From contig NZ_LMUR01000018.1 in NCBI RefSeq assembly GCF_009765825.1, positions 817,346 through 881,345 on the forward strand: a DNA stretch of 64,000 bases. The letters are read 5' to 3'. This document shows positions 43,692 through 53,811 of this stretch, in pieces. The DNA comes from Granulicella sp. L60 (GTDB lineage Bacteria; Acidobacteriota; Terriglobia; Terriglobales; Acidobacteriaceae). Position numbers and translations under genes: made by a program. The notes under the pieces were generated by a model, which was given only the letters and a program-made list of their open reading frames with translations, was not told where the DNA came from and searched no databases. Each line of letters begins with the position of its first letter. The stretch's first letter is position 1.

Positions 43692-46037
43692 ATGAGCCAT
43701 TCGAACATGAATCTATCCCGCAGAAGCTTCCTTGCCTCCGGAATCGCCGCGTCGCTGTATACTTCTTCGGCACGCCGAGCCCTTTCTCAGAGCCCCTCCG
43801 CGGATGCGGGATACCGAGAAACCCGGAAAGCCGTGGGCTACGCCCGATGGGTCGACCCCTTCATTGGTACGGGGGGCCATGGACACACCTATCCCGGCGC
43901 CACGGTGCCTTTCGGAATGGTACAACTGAGCCCGGACACCTTCGACAGCACCTGGGACTGGTGCTCAGGCTACCATATCAGCGACGACTCGCTGATGGGT
44001 TTCAGCCACACGCATCTGAGCGGCACCGGCATTGGAGACATGATGGACTTCCTGGTAGCTCCGCGGCTTGGTGATGTGCGCTGGGTGCCGGGCACGAGGG
44101 ATAACCCGGGTGCCGGCTATCGTTCGCGGTTCCGCCATGAGGACGAGGTCGCTGAGCCCGGCTATTACTCAGTGTTGCTTCAGAACTCCAAGATCTTCGT
44201 GGAACTCACCGCCTCAGCGCGTGCCGGCATGCACCGCTATACCTTTCCCACGGAAGGCGACCGCCATTTGCTGGTTGATCTGGCTCACGTCTACGGAGGA
44301 CCTGAGCGTTCGGAAGCGGCCAGCCTGAGTGTCGTAGGTAAAGACACGCTTCTCGGTGGGCGGACAGTTGCGGGCTGGGCCAATGGGCGCCTTCTGTACT
44401 TCGCTATGAAGTTCTCGCGCCCCTTTCAGAGGATCGACATTCTGGCAGACGGGATACCGTGGACAGGAGACCGAGGGCATGCAAAGGGAAGGGAACTGAA
44501 GTGCGCCGTTCACTTCGATCCCGGCAATGAGCCTGTGCTGGTAAAAACAGGTATCTCCGCCGTAAATGAGCAAAACGCGCTCGCCAATCTTGAGCACGAA
44601 ATGCCGGCGTGGGAATTCGACGAGTTGCGAGCCGAGGCATTGCAGGCCTGGGAGACCGAGCTCGGGAAGATTCAGGTTGAGGGCGGTACGCCGAGTGAAC
44701 GCCGTATCTTCTATACGAGTCTGTATCACACCATGCTGGCTCCCACATTATTCAGCGATGTGGATGGACGCTACCGTGGGATGGACGGTGAGGTGCACCA
44801 GCTCGAGACTGGTGCGAACAATTACAGCACGTTTTCCTTATGGGACACGTACCGAGCCGCACATCCCCTATATACACTGTTCCAGCCGGAGCGCGTGCCG
44901 GACTTCGTAAACTGCCTGATTCGCATGGGGGAACAAAGTCCGGTGGGAATGCCGGTATGGCCGCTACAGGGCAAAGAGACGCAATGCATGACCGGCTATC
45001 ACTCCTCTGTAGTCATTGCGGAGGCGCTGGAGAAAGGTTTCGGCGGCATCGACACGCAGCGAGCGTACAAGGTGCTACGGCAGCAGGCGACCGAAAGTAG
45101 GTATCGGGGACTCGACCAGTATCGCAACTGCGGCTATGTCGCATGCGATCTTAGCAAAGACTCCATTGGCGAGAGCATGGACTACGCCTATAACGATTAC
45201 GCCGTGGCGCATATTGCCCGGAGCGCAGGGGCAGATCGAGACGCGGAGTACCTGCTACGCCGTAGCCGGAACTACAGGGTGCTGTACGACCGCAGCGTCG
45301 GCTTCATCCGCCCGAGGGTGGCCGACGGAAGCTGGTCCTCGCCCTTCGCAGCCAATGAGATGGGTTACTCCCGGAATTGGCGGGACTATACGGAATCCAA
45401 TCCCTGGACGGCCACATTCAGCGTGCAGGGAGACGTGGACGGTCTGGCAGAGATGCTGGGAGGACGGAAGGCGCTGGAGGAAAAGCTCGACGGCATCTTC
45501 AGCGCCAGCTCGGACTTGCCGCCCAACGCCCCCCTCGACATCGCAGGACTGGTGGGACAGTACGCCCACGGCAACGAGCCCGGGCACCACATCGCCTATC
45601 TCTATATGTATACCGGGTCGCCTGAGAAGACTCAGCGGCGCGTGGCATCCCTGCTTAAGACTATGTATACCGACCAGCCGGACGGGCTGGCGGGCAACGA
45701 AGACTGCGGGCAGATGTCCGCTTGGTATGTGATGAGCGCCATGGGGTTATACATGGTGGATCCCGTCAGCACAGTCTATGTGCTCGGAAGCCCGCTCTTT
45801 GATTCGGTACGCATCGACATGGGAGCAGGAAAGTCGCTGACGATCAAAGCGCACCGGAAGAGCCCCACCGACACGGGGATCCAGTCCGCCAGGCTGAACG
45901 GGCGCCCCCAGACGCGCCTGTGGTTCCGCCATGAGGAAGTCCGGGCGGGCGGAGAGATCGTACTGGAGATGGGCGGGTCATCAAATCCTGCGCTCGGCAT
46001 GCGGGCCGAGGATCTTCCGCCGCCACAAACGCTCTGA
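43692..46037 (+). CDS. Tat-exported GH92 alpha-mannosidase
   Basis: A 781-residue GH92 enzyme, normal length. Twin-arginine signal NLSRRSFLASGIAASLYTSS within the first 30 residues. Then the N-terminal beta-sandwich starting at YARWVDPFIGTGGHGHTYPG-ATVPFGMVQLSPDT, and the (alpha/alpha)6 barrel with FSLWDTYRAAHPLYTL, MPVWPLQGKETQCMTGYHSS, and GNEPGHHIAYLYMYTG then NEDCGQMSAWYVMSAMGLY, which include the calcium and catalytic residues of the family. GH92 enzymes are calcium-dependent exo-alpha-mannosidases acting on yeast mannan or N-glycans. Start could also be ATG 43707 (MNLSRRSF). The base composition is GC-richer than in the T6SS region. Confidence 0.93.
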   Translation: MSHSNMNLSRRSFLASGIAASLYTSSARRALSQSPSADAGYRETRKAVGYARWVDPFIGTGGHGHTYPGATVPFGMVQLSPDTFDSTWDWCSGYHISDDSLMGFSHTHLSGTGIGDMMDFLVAPRLGDVRWVPGTRDNPGAGYRSRFRHEDEVAEPGYYSVLLQNSKIFVELTASARAGMHRYTFPTEGDRHLLVDLAHVYGGPERSEAASLSVVGKDTLLGGRTVAGWANGRLLYFAMKFSRPFQRIDILADGIPWTGDRGHAKGRELKCAVHFDPGNEPVLVKTGISAVNEQNALANLEHEMPAWEFDELRAEALQAWETELGKIQVEGGTPSERRIFYTSLYHTMLAPTLFSDVDGRYRGMDGEVHQLETGANNYSTFSLWDTYRAAHPLYTLFQPERVPDFVNCLIRMGEQSPVGMPVWPLQGKETQCMTGYHSSVVIAEALEKGFGGIDTQRAYKVLRQQATESRYRGLDQYRNCGYVACDLSKDSIGESMDYAYNDYAVAHIARSAGADRDAEYLLRRSRNYRVLYDRSVGFIRPRVADGSWSSPFAANEMGYSRNWRDYTESNPWTATFSVQGDVDGLAEMLGGRKALEEKLDGIFSASSDLPPNAPLDIAGLVGQYAHGNEPGHHIAYLYMYTGSPEKTQRRVASLLKTMYTDQPDGLAGNEDCGQMSAWYVMSAMGLYMVDPVSTVYVLGSPLFDSVRIDMGAGKSLTIKAHRKSPTDTGIQSARLNGRPQTRLWFRHEEVRAGGEIVLEMGGSSNPALGMRAEDLPPPQTL

Positions 46038-46242
46038 GCCCTACGGGCGTGCTTGCCTGTCTTTGGCGAAGGTTGAACTCAGATCCTACGCTTCCAGAGC
46101 TTTACGCGATGGCCCAGATGTTCCTTCGCCGTTGGAGTGTCCCAATGACTACTGTTAAGAACCTGTTGCGACCTTGGCAGGGAGTCTCCCGCGGACTACG
46201 GTGTTGCAGAACTTCCAAGTATCTATTGTGGTGGTGCTAATT

Positions 46243-49200
46243 ATGTCCGACTCTCTAATGCTTCTTCGTTCCTGGCGAGCTCTCAGCCCGAGCCGCCTTT
46301 TCCTCCTCAACGTGTTGATGCTTCTAACTCTGGTGGCGCACCCGCTGGCGAACGCGCAGGTTCTCTATGGCTCGTTGACGGGCAACGTCACTGATGAGAG
46401 CAAGGCCTCGGTGCCCGACGCTATCGTAGACGTGACTAACAGTGGCACGGGCGTGGTGACTCATGGCAAAACAGAGGCTAATGGCGTTTATCTGATCAAT
46501 GATCTGCAACCCGGCACTTATCAGATTCATATCGCGGCAGCCGGATTCTCCGTTGTGCAAGAAACCGGGGTAGTTATCTCGGCCAATACCGTCCGGCGCG
46601 CCGATGTAATGTTGAAGCCAGCCTCAGTTCAGCAGAGTGTGACCGTGACCGACGCTCCGCCACTACTGCAAACGGACCGGACGAATGTCGACAGCGAGAT
46701 CAGTGCGCAGCAACTGGAGAACCTGCCAACCAGCACTACGCGCAACTTCCAGAGTCTCTTCCGCACAATCCCCGGTTCGACACCCCCGGGTATTGGGCAC
46801 AGTGGCCCCTCGAATCCACAGGGCTCATTGAACTTCAACATCAACGGAACGCCGGAGACGCAAAACAATACCAAGGTGGACGGCGTGAGCGATCTCTTTC
46901 CCTGGCTGCCGGAGGACGCTGCGTATATCCCGCCACAGGACTCCATACAGGCGGTTAGCATTGTGACCAATACTTTCGACGCGGAACAGGGCAGTGCCGC
47001 CTCCTCCCAGATCAACGTCTACCTCAAATCCGGAGGCAATCAGATCCATGGTGCAGCGTGGGAGTACAACACCAACTCCGCGCTGATGGCAAAGAACTAT
47101 TTCTTCACTGGTAACAGTGTGCCTAAGTACATCCTCAATCAGTTCGGCGTCGACTTAGGCGGCCCGATCGTGAAGGATAAGCTCTTTTACTTTGGCTCGT
47201 GGGAGCGCACCGTGCTCCGCAACCTGGTCTACGGATATCAGACTGTGCCAACCGCAGCGATGCGCGTGGGCAATTTCTCTGGAACAGGGACAACGATCTA
47301 CAACCCGACAACAGGTACTGCCTCCGGTCTGGCCCGCACCCCTTTTGCTGGCAACCAGGTAGGACCAATCAACCCGGCCGCCGCGAAGATGATTGCACTT
47401 ATCCCGATGCCCAACGTGCCGGGCACGGTGGCTAACGACTATTTTGCCTCCGGGGACTTCCGGTCGAATCGTGACGCTGTTGACATCAAGGTGAACTATA
47501 ACCCACTCAGCCGGATGACCACCTTCGGCAGCTATAGCATCTCGCCGACTTCGAGTTATGATCCGCAGGCCCTCGGGCCGGCTGGCGGCGGTACCCTCGA
47601 CGGCGGCCAGCCGGGCAACGGCAGTGGCATGGTTCAGCGCGTAGCCCTCGGTGGGACTTATAACTTCACGCCGAATCTGCTCGTCGACGCAAATGCTGGT
47701 TATATTCATGTCAACCTCAAAGCGACGAACACAGATATCGGTCAGGACTATGGCACAGATGTGCTCGGAATCCCGGGAACCAATAGCGGAGCAGGTGTGG
47801 GCAACCCATTAAACGGTGGGTATCCCAACTTCACGCTCTCAGGTTTCTCGTCGCTGGGCAACACAAACTCCTCCAATCCTTTCCAGTTCGTGAACGACCT
47901 CTATTCGGAGGACTTCAACCTCAGCTGGACCAAGAATTCACACGCTATGAGGTTCGGCGGAGAGATCATCCACTTCCAGATGGCAAACTTTCAGGCCAAT
48001 ACCTCGTTTGGAGTGCGCGGAGGCTTCTCCTTCTCTGGAGGTGTCACGGCTCTCAACGGCGGCACTTCGCCCAACCTGTATAACTCCTTCGCCGATTTCC
48101 TTTTGGGCTCGCCACAGACCATGGGCGAGGACCATCAGGTCTTCGATCCCTCGCGCGTCATCGAAAGTAGCTATGCGTTCTACGGCCGGGATCAATGGCA
48201 GATTGGCAAGAGCGTCACATTGACCTACGGTCTGCGTTTCGAATACTACCCTTATCCAAATCACAACTACGGTATCGGTCTGGTGCAGTACGATGCCAAC
48301 ACCAATCTCCTGTATCTCGGTGGCATCGGCGGCAATCCGTTCACCATGGGGGTGGATACCGGCCATGGCAACGTCGCCCCGCGCCTGGGTCTTGCCTATC
48401 GTCTTGGCGAGCACACAGTGGTACGTTCTGGTTTCGCAATCAACACGGACGGGAGCTATTTCACGGGTACGGTACAGTCATATCCCGCCGTCGCGTCAGC
48501 ACAGTACCAGGGAAGTAATGGCTACTCCGCTGCGGGCAGCCTCGCAACCGGTATTCCTGCGTTCACGGCACCGAACATCACCTCGCCATTTTCGCCCTTA
48601 CCCGTGCAATACGGAGCAGCCATCAGTCCCACACACTACAAGCGCTCATACATTGAGAACTACAACCTGGTGGTTGAACACGATTTTGGCAAGGGCATTA
48701 CAGCACAGGTGGGGTATGTGGCCACGCACGGTGTAGATCTGAATTATGGGATCAACGTCAATGCTGCCGCTCCCGGGACGGGCGTTGCGGGTCAACCTCT
48801 CTATGCGAAGTTTGGTAACTCCTCCAGCATCAGTGAGACCTTGCCCTTCGCATCCTCTTCCTACAACGGCTTGCAGACGCAACTGAAACGTCAGGTCGGG
48901 CGTGTAAGCTTCGGCGCGAACTACACGTACTCGAAGGCATTGGACTTCGAAGACGTCGCGCCTAATATTAACCGTGCTCTGTTGTTCAATTACCTGCCCG
49001 CCATCAATCGCAACTATGGCCCTGCGGGCTTCGACATCCGTCACAACTTCCAGACGTTCGGCACAGTTCTGGCGCCATTCGGGCGCGACGGTCGATGGCT
49101 TAAGACTGGTATGGCAGGCTATCTTGCAGGCGGATGGCAAGTGAACTGGGTCTTGAGCCGACTCAGCGGAACGCCATTCACGGTAACTGCAGCCGCGACA

Positions 49201-49605
49201 TCGCTGAACGCTCCCGGAAACTCTCAGGTAGCCAACCAAATAAAACCCCATGTCGCGATCCTCGGCGGCCACGGGATTAACCAACCGTATTTCGATCCGA
49301 ATGCCTTCGCACCGGTCACCACCGCAGCGTTTGGCAACTCCTCCCGCAATGAGATTCGCGGCCCAGGATTCTTCGATATGGACATGAGTCTCTACCGGAC
49401 TTTTCCGCTACATGAACGGTTTCAAATGCAGTTTCGGGCCGACGCCTTCGGTCTAACGAACACGCCGCAGTTTGCTAACCCTGCAGCCAATGTATCGAAC
49501 GCAACCTTTGCAAATGGCGCGGTGACGAACCTCAACGGGTATGACACCATCACCAGTTCGACTGGACAGCGGCAGATCCGATTGGGACTGAAGTTGATGT
49601 TTTAA
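46243..49605 (+). CDS. Second Oar-like TonB-dependent receptor
   Basis: About 1,120 residues. Signal peptide ends AHPLANAQ. The carboxypeptidase-regulatory-like domain (VLYGSLTGNVTDESKASVPD, LQPGTYQIHIAAAGFSVVQE) is followed by a plug with FNINGTPETQNNTKVDGVSD and a barrel ending QIRLGLKLMF. It differs clearly in sequence from the receptor at 36507, so a second ligand is likely. Start taken at ATG 46243; the frame is open to 46174 and no ribosome site is convincing. Stop is 12 bases before the esterase-like gene, so GH92, receptor, esterase-like and the following genes may form one operon. Confidence 0.92.
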   Translation: MSDSLMLLRSWRALSPSRLFLLNVLMLLTLVAHPLANAQVLYGSLTGNVTDESKASVPDAIVDVTNSGTGVVTHGKTEANGVYLINDLQPGTYQIHIAAAGFSVVQETGVVISANTVRRADVMLKPASVQQSVTVTDAPPLLQTDRTNVDSEISAQQLENLPTSTTRNFQSLFRTIPGSTPPGIGHSGPSNPQGSLNFNINGTPETQNNTKVDGVSDLFPWLPEDAAYIPPQDSIQAVSIVTNTFDAEQGSAASSQINVYLKSGGNQIHGAAWEYNTNSALMAKNYFFTGNSVPKYILNQFGVDLGGPIVKDKLFYFGSWERTVLRNLVYGYQTVPTAAMRVGNFSGTGTTIYNPTTGTASGLARTPFAGNQVGPINPAAAKMIALIPMPNVPGTVANDYFASGDFRSNRDAVDIKVNYNPLSRMTTFGSYSISPTSSYDPQALGPAGGGTLDGGQPGNGSGMVQRVALGGTYNFTPNLLVDANAGYIHVNLKATNTDIGQDYGTDVLGIPGTNSGAGVGNPLNGGYPNFTLSGFSSLGNTNSSNPFQFVNDLYSEDFNLSWTKNSHAMRFGGEIIHFQMANFQANTSFGVRGGFSFSGGVTALNGGTSPNLYNSFADFLLGSPQTMGEDHQVFDPSRVIESSYAFYGRDQWQIGKSVTLTYGLRFEYYPYPNHNYGIGLVQYDANTNLLYLGGIGGNPFTMGVDTGHGNVAPRLGLAYRLGEHTVVRSGFAINTDGSYFTGTVQSYPAVASAQYQGSNGYSAAGSLATGIPAFTAPNITSPFSPLPVQYGAAISPTHYKRSYIENYNLVVEHDFGKGITAQVGYVATHGVDLNYGINVNAAAPGTGVAGQPLYAKFGNSSSISETLPFASSSYNGLQTQLKRQVGRVSFGANYTYSKALDFEDVAPNINRALLFNYLPAINRNYGPAGFDIRHNFQTFGTVLAPFGRDGRWLKTGMAGYLAGGWQVNWVLSRLSGTPFTVTAAATSLNAPGNSQVANQIKPHVAILGGHGINQPYFDPNAFAPVTTAAFGNSSRNEIRGPGFFDMDMSLYRTFPLHERFQMQFRADAFGLTNTPQFANPAANVSNATFANGAVTNLNGYDTITSSTGQRQIRLGLKLMF

Positions 49606-49617
49606 GAACGAGGGAAA

Positions 49618-51075
49618 ATGATGAGCATGAACTCCAGCAAACTGTTCGCGTCGGGCATCAAGCGGCGCTCTTTCATGACCGGGTTGGCCGCTTCGGGTTT
49701 GGGTCTGTGGACAGCCTCCGGTCCCACGCCAGTATTGTCTCAGCAGCAGGCTACGGCTGAGAAGATTGCGTGGACGTGGGGTCCCTTCGGTTCCTCGGAC
49801 GACGTTGGCCGCTACTATGAGATCGAGTATCCGGCGTCGAGCGCGGCTGGCGAACTACAGCTCGCGGTCAGCTATAAGTATTGGCTGCCGCCAGGGGTGC
49901 AGCGGATACGCGGCGTCATTATGCACCAACACGGGGCGAGCATCCTTGCCGCACAGGGCGGAGCGACCGCCGTCTATGATTTGCACTGGCAGGCCCTAGC
50001 CAAGAAATGGGACTGCGCTCTGCTGGGTCCGAGCTACCGAGTACTCAACGATGGGATAGGCCTGATACCGGGAGGTTCGGAACTCTGGTTTGACCCTCGA
50101 ATCGGTTCAGAAAAGACTTACCTGCGTTCTCTCGAAGACGTAGCAGAGAGGTCTGGCCATTCTGAAATTGCTGTAGTGCCGTGGATTTTCTGGGGTCACT
50201 CCGCGGGAGGCATCTGGGCCAACACCATGAGTACGCTGCACCCGGAGCGGATCGCAGCAATCTTCCTGCGCTCCGGTACAGCAGCAATGTTCCGTGATAA
50301 ACCCGAGTTCCGGCAGCCCTCCATTCCCGAAGCGGTATACACCATCCCGACGATGACCAATGCCGGCGTGCAGGAGAAGGGGCACGAACCATGGGAGGGA
50401 TCGATCGCCACCTTCAAAGAGTACCGCGAGCGCGGTGCTCCTATTGGCTTTGCTCCCGATCCTCGCACTGCTCACCAGACCGGCGATTCTCGGTACCTTG
50501 CCATCCCATTCCTCGATGCCTGCATGGCAATGCGTCTGCCTGAAAAGGGTGTCACCAGCAACGCGCTGCGGCCCGTCGAGCATGCACAGGCATGGCTCGC
50601 CGAGGCTATGAGTGCTACCGCGGTGCCAGCTGCACAGTTCCGAGGCGACGTGAAGAAGGCTGTTTGGTTGCCGAACGAGCGCGTCGCCCTGGCATGGATG
50701 CAGTATGTGCAGCAGGGCACCGTGGCTACCTCGGAGATTCCGCCCGCTCCCTTCAGCGTGTCAGTCAAGACGAGCGGCAAGTGCAACGAGATTACGTGGA
50801 ACGCCGAGTCCGGCTTTGAAGCAGGCATCGGCGGGTTCGTGGTGATGCGCAACGGACGCGGGATTGCTCGTCTTCCGGAGCGGCCACCCGACCGCCTATT
50901 TGGGCGCCCGTTGTTCCAGGGGCTCTCCTATCACGACACTCCCGAGGCGCCTTACCCACGCATGAGCTACTGTGACACTACCGTGCCTGCCGGACGCAAA
51001 AACGAGTACAGCGTCATTACTCTTAGCAGCGCAGGCGTTGCGTCTGATCCTTCGAAGTCTGTCATCGCGGAATAG
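49618..51075 (+). CDS. Tat-exported alpha/beta-hydrolase-like protein with C-terminal Fn3-like domain
   Basis: A 485-residue exported protein: Tat signal GIKRRSFMTGLAASGLGLW (about 13-31). The hydrolase core (about 65-370) has an oxyanion-type segment GVIMHQHGASI, nucleophile elbow GHSAGG at 193-198 (S195) and a likely acid/His further on. The last 115 residues (FSVSVKTSGKCNEITWNAES, YSVITLSSAGVASDPSK) resemble a fibronectin type III fold. Probably a carbohydrate esterase or similar, removing ester groups from the locus's glycan. 12 bases after the TonB receptor gene; the family is not firmly assigned. Confidence 0.72.
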   Translation: MMSMNSSKLFASGIKRRSFMTGLAASGLGLWTASGPTPVLSQQQATAEKIAWTWGPFGSSDDVGRYYEIEYPASSAAGELQLAVSYKYWLPPGVQRIRGVIMHQHGASILAAQGGATAVYDLHWQALAKKWDCALLGPSYRVLNDGIGLIPGGSELWFDPRIGSEKTYLRSLEDVAERSGHSEIAVVPWIFWGHSAGGIWANTMSTLHPERIAAIFLRSGTAAMFRDKPEFRQPSIPEAVYTIPTMTNAGVQEKGHEPWEGSIATFKEYRERGAPIGFAPDPRTAHQTGDSRYLAIPFLDACMAMRLPEKGVTSNALRPVEHAQAWLAEAMSATAVPAAQFRGDVKKAVWLPNERVALAWMQYVQQGTVATSEIPPAPFSVSVKTSGKCNEITWNAESGFEAGIGGFVVMRNGRGIARLPERPPDRLFGRPLFQGLSYHDTPEAPYPRMSYCDTTVPAGRKNEYSVITLSSAGVASDPSKSVIAE

Positions 51076-51108
51076 CCAGCCACTCACCAGGTCGGAAGGA
51101 AATTCTTT

Positions 51109-53748
51109 ATGCAACGACGCAGTTTTCTTAAGACTTCGCTTGGCGCTGTCGCGAGTGCCGCTGTTTTCCGTTTAGGGGACACGCCTGTCTTCGCACAGTC
51201 AGTTGCCGCAAAGACTTCGCTGCCCTGGGAACGCGAAATGTCGCTGAAGCAGGCGGCTCGCTCAATCAACATTGAGGGAGTGCTCGACCCTAAAAATCCT
51301 CTGCCGCCACGGTGGAGTGATACTACGCGGGGTGGGGCCATGTCGATCAACAATCTGAAAATGCGCACTACTTTGTGGGGACCGACCGACCGCATCACCG
51401 TAAGCCTGACGAAAAACAACGTGTGGGACCGACGCATCCACCCATTCCGACCGCCTACACTTGCCGAGATCACCGAAGGCGCTTTCGCCGAGGTGAACGC
51501 GGACTACGATGGAGTGCGGGCGACGTCACTGCGGCCCATCGATCTGGGCTGGCTGTGGAAAGAGGGAGGATCGCACGATCCTTCTCGCGAGCCCATTCGC
51601 TATGCATTTCCGTCGATGAAACCGGTCGGACAAATCGTTCTCGGCATTGACGCTCTGGCACATGCACCCGCACCAGAGCTTCGCCAAAACTGCGCCGACG
51701 GCGTCGTGCGGTTCCAGATGGAAAAGGCCGGGGCAAAGGCCGAGCTTGAGTATGTGCTGGGCATGACCAGCAACCTCTATGCAGTGCGGGGACGTCTCTC
51801 TGGCATAGACTCGCCAGTGTGGCTGCGCCTCTACCGCCACCGCGACACCTCACACCAGTTCTATGTTTCTGACGACGGCAAAAGCTACAAGAATCCGGCT
51901 GCAGAGCAAGATAAGGCTTATAACGGTCCTATAGACGCACCGACCAGTGGCGTCGACGGTCGCTACTTCTGGATTCGCCAGCGCATGCCGCCTGAAAAGA
52001 CGTTCCCGCAAGGGTTCGAGTATGTTCTGATGGGCACGATCATCTCTCCCGGCCAGGTGCAGACGAGCGCCGTAGAGAGCCAAACCGGCCTGGGCACGCC
52101 TCCGCCTCCGCCAGATGTTCAATGGGACCTCCATGGGGAGCCGATCCCGTTGATATCGGAGGCTCCGGGTGCGGCCGCCACTGTTACGCTTCCGGCATCA
52201 GGGACCGGCTTTGAAGCTCTGGTCACGATCGTGACTACGATGGATGGCGAGGACATGTTAGCACTGGCGAAGAAGAAGCTGGCGGACGCGGCTCATGCAG
52301 GTTTCGACGGTGTAGTCAGCGAAAATACTGCATGGTGGGATGGTTTTTACGATCGTCGCGAGAGCGGTCGCATCTTTCGCGGAGAATCAGGAGCCGATTG
52401 CACGGATGACATCCGTGAGATCTATCAGAGCTATTCCGACAGCCATGGCGGCGGAACGAAGACCGACATGCGCGCTCTGGAATGTAGCGCGTCTTATGCT
52501 TTGCCGGAGCGGGACTTCCAGCAGTGGTTCAGCTCCCCCTGCTACAACGAGATCTTCACTACGCCGCGTTTCGTCCGCAATTGGGGCGATAGCGAAGACA
52601 TGTGGAAGCAGATTGTGTGGCACTGGATGCCTGCGGCTGAGCAAAACGCGCACGACATGTGCTCCATGCCGGGCATACTTATCGTGCACGGCTATCTGCC
52701 ACCCATAAAGCCTGATAGATATGTGCACTCAGCGATCACCCTCGAATTTTGTCTTGGAACGATGGCGCAACTAGTACGTCCCGCCTGGGATGAATGGGAC
52801 TACAGCGGTGATGTGACGATGCTACGCAACGAGTGTTATCCGCTGATGAAGCAGATGGCGATGTTCTACGCAGCGTATGCAAAGAAGGGCGAGGATGGTT
52901 ATTACCATGTTATTCCTTCGATGCAGGAAGAAGACTGGGGCTTTTACCCGAGATTCTCGCGCAATAAGGACATGGTCAGTTCGCTGTGTATGTTCAGGTG
53001 GGCGCTGGTGCGCGCGGCCGAGGCCGCAGAGATGCTCGGCGTGGATACGGAGCTTCGGATGCTGTGGCGTGAAGTTGCAACCAACATCGTGCCGTATCCC
53101 ACTTGGCAACGCTCGGAAGGATCCGTTTTCGCGGAGATGCCTGGACTCGAGCCGTACCGTCTGCCGGGCGACCACTTTGGGGATGCTGCTTCCTACCCGG
53201 CGTTGCTGGCGGACGAGATCAACCTCGACTCGCCGCGCGAGTTGAGGGAGAAGATGATTCGGAGTGTACGTACTTTGCCTTCCGGAAGTACAGACCAGAC
53301 GTTGACAGTGCTCGGCGTGCCCCTGCAGCCGGCGAACCCTCCAGGCGCGGGAGCGCCTTCAACCTCAACACATCGTCGAGTCCCGGAGATCGACCCGGAG
53401 ATGCTACTTAATAGCCGAAGCGGTCGCATTTACCTGTTCCCCGTCAACCGCTGGGACCCACCCTACGCGGATCAGTTCTCAAAGAAAAACGAGGTTGCGT
53501 TTCGCAACTTCCAGGCACGTGGCGGTTTCCTTGTGTCGGCGGCCAAGAACTCCGAGGGTGTATATCACCTGGAGATTGAAGCCCGTCGTGACTTGCCATG
53601 CCGGGTGATGAATCCGTGGCCAGGACGAAGTGTGCGCGTGACGGAGACCCACGGTGAACGTGTGGAATCCCGCGTGGAATCCAGCAATGGGGAGTGCATC
53701 ATCTTCGCCTCGAAGGCAGGCCACCATTATCTACTGTCCCCGACATAA
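51109..53748 (+). CDS. Tat-exported (alpha/alpha)6-type glycosidase-like protein
   Basis: 879 residues with a clear Tat signal MQRRSFLKTSLGAVASAAVF. The N-terminal part (GGAMSINNLKMRTTLWGPTD, ITVSLTKNNVWDRRIHPF) resembles the beta-sandwich domain of GH95/DUF5703-like proteins. The middle (about 480-700; FGDAASYPALLADEIN, HVIPSMQEEDWGFYPRFSRN, HWMPAAEQNAHDM) resembles a six-hairpin barrel. I cannot name a GH family with certainty. A GH95-type enzyme further right in the locus (58542) shares the general layout but is not a close copy. Starts 33 bases after the esterase-like gene. Confidence 0.65.
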   Translation: MQRRSFLKTSLGAVASAAVFRLGDTPVFAQSVAAKTSLPWEREMSLKQAARSINIEGVLDPKNPLPPRWSDTTRGGAMSINNLKMRTTLWGPTDRITVSLTKNNVWDRRIHPFRPPTLAEITEGAFAEVNADYDGVRATSLRPIDLGWLWKEGGSHDPSREPIRYAFPSMKPVGQIVLGIDALAHAPAPELRQNCADGVVRFQMEKAGAKAELEYVLGMTSNLYAVRGRLSGIDSPVWLRLYRHRDTSHQFYVSDDGKSYKNPAAEQDKAYNGPIDAPTSGVDGRYFWIRQRMPPEKTFPQGFEYVLMGTIISPGQVQTSAVESQTGLGTPPPPPDVQWDLHGEPIPLISEAPGAAATVTLPASGTGFEALVTIVTTMDGEDMLALAKKKLADAAHAGFDGVVSENTAWWDGFYDRRESGRIFRGESGADCTDDIREIYQSYSDSHGGGTKTDMRALECSASYALPERDFQQWFSSPCYNEIFTTPRFVRNWGDSEDMWKQIVWHWMPAAEQNAHDMCSMPGILIVHGYLPPIKPDRYVHSAITLEFCLGTMAQLVRPAWDEWDYSGDVTMLRNECYPLMKQMAMFYAAYAKKGEDGYYHVIPSMQEEDWGFYPRFSRNKDMVSSLCMFRWALVRAAEAAEMLGVDTELRMLWREVATNIVPYPTWQRSEGSVFAEMPGLEPYRLPGDHFGDAASYPALLADEINLDSPRELREKMIRSVRTLPSGSTDQTLTVLGVPLQPANPPGAGAPSTSTHRRVPEIDPEMLLNSRSGRIYLFPVNRWDPPYADQFSKKNEVAFRNFQARGGFLVSAAKNSEGVYHLEIEARRDLPCRVMNPWPGRSVRVTETHGERVESRVESSNGECIIFASKAGHHYLLSPT

Positions 53749-53811
53749 ACCCCGTGGCCCGGCTCGAACCATTGGTGTACTATGGTGCACTCGTGAGGTC
53801 CGGGTATTCCG

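Noticed and set aside
45016-45732. 238-codon plus-strand frame inside the GH92 gene
   Set aside because: Out-of-frame shadow, very rich in Arg, Thr and Ser, with no family resemblance; the GH92 frame is certain.
48646-49284. Minus-strand open frame (212 codons) within the second TonB receptor
   Set aside because: Same reasoning: it is antisense to conserved barrel strands and has no independent support.
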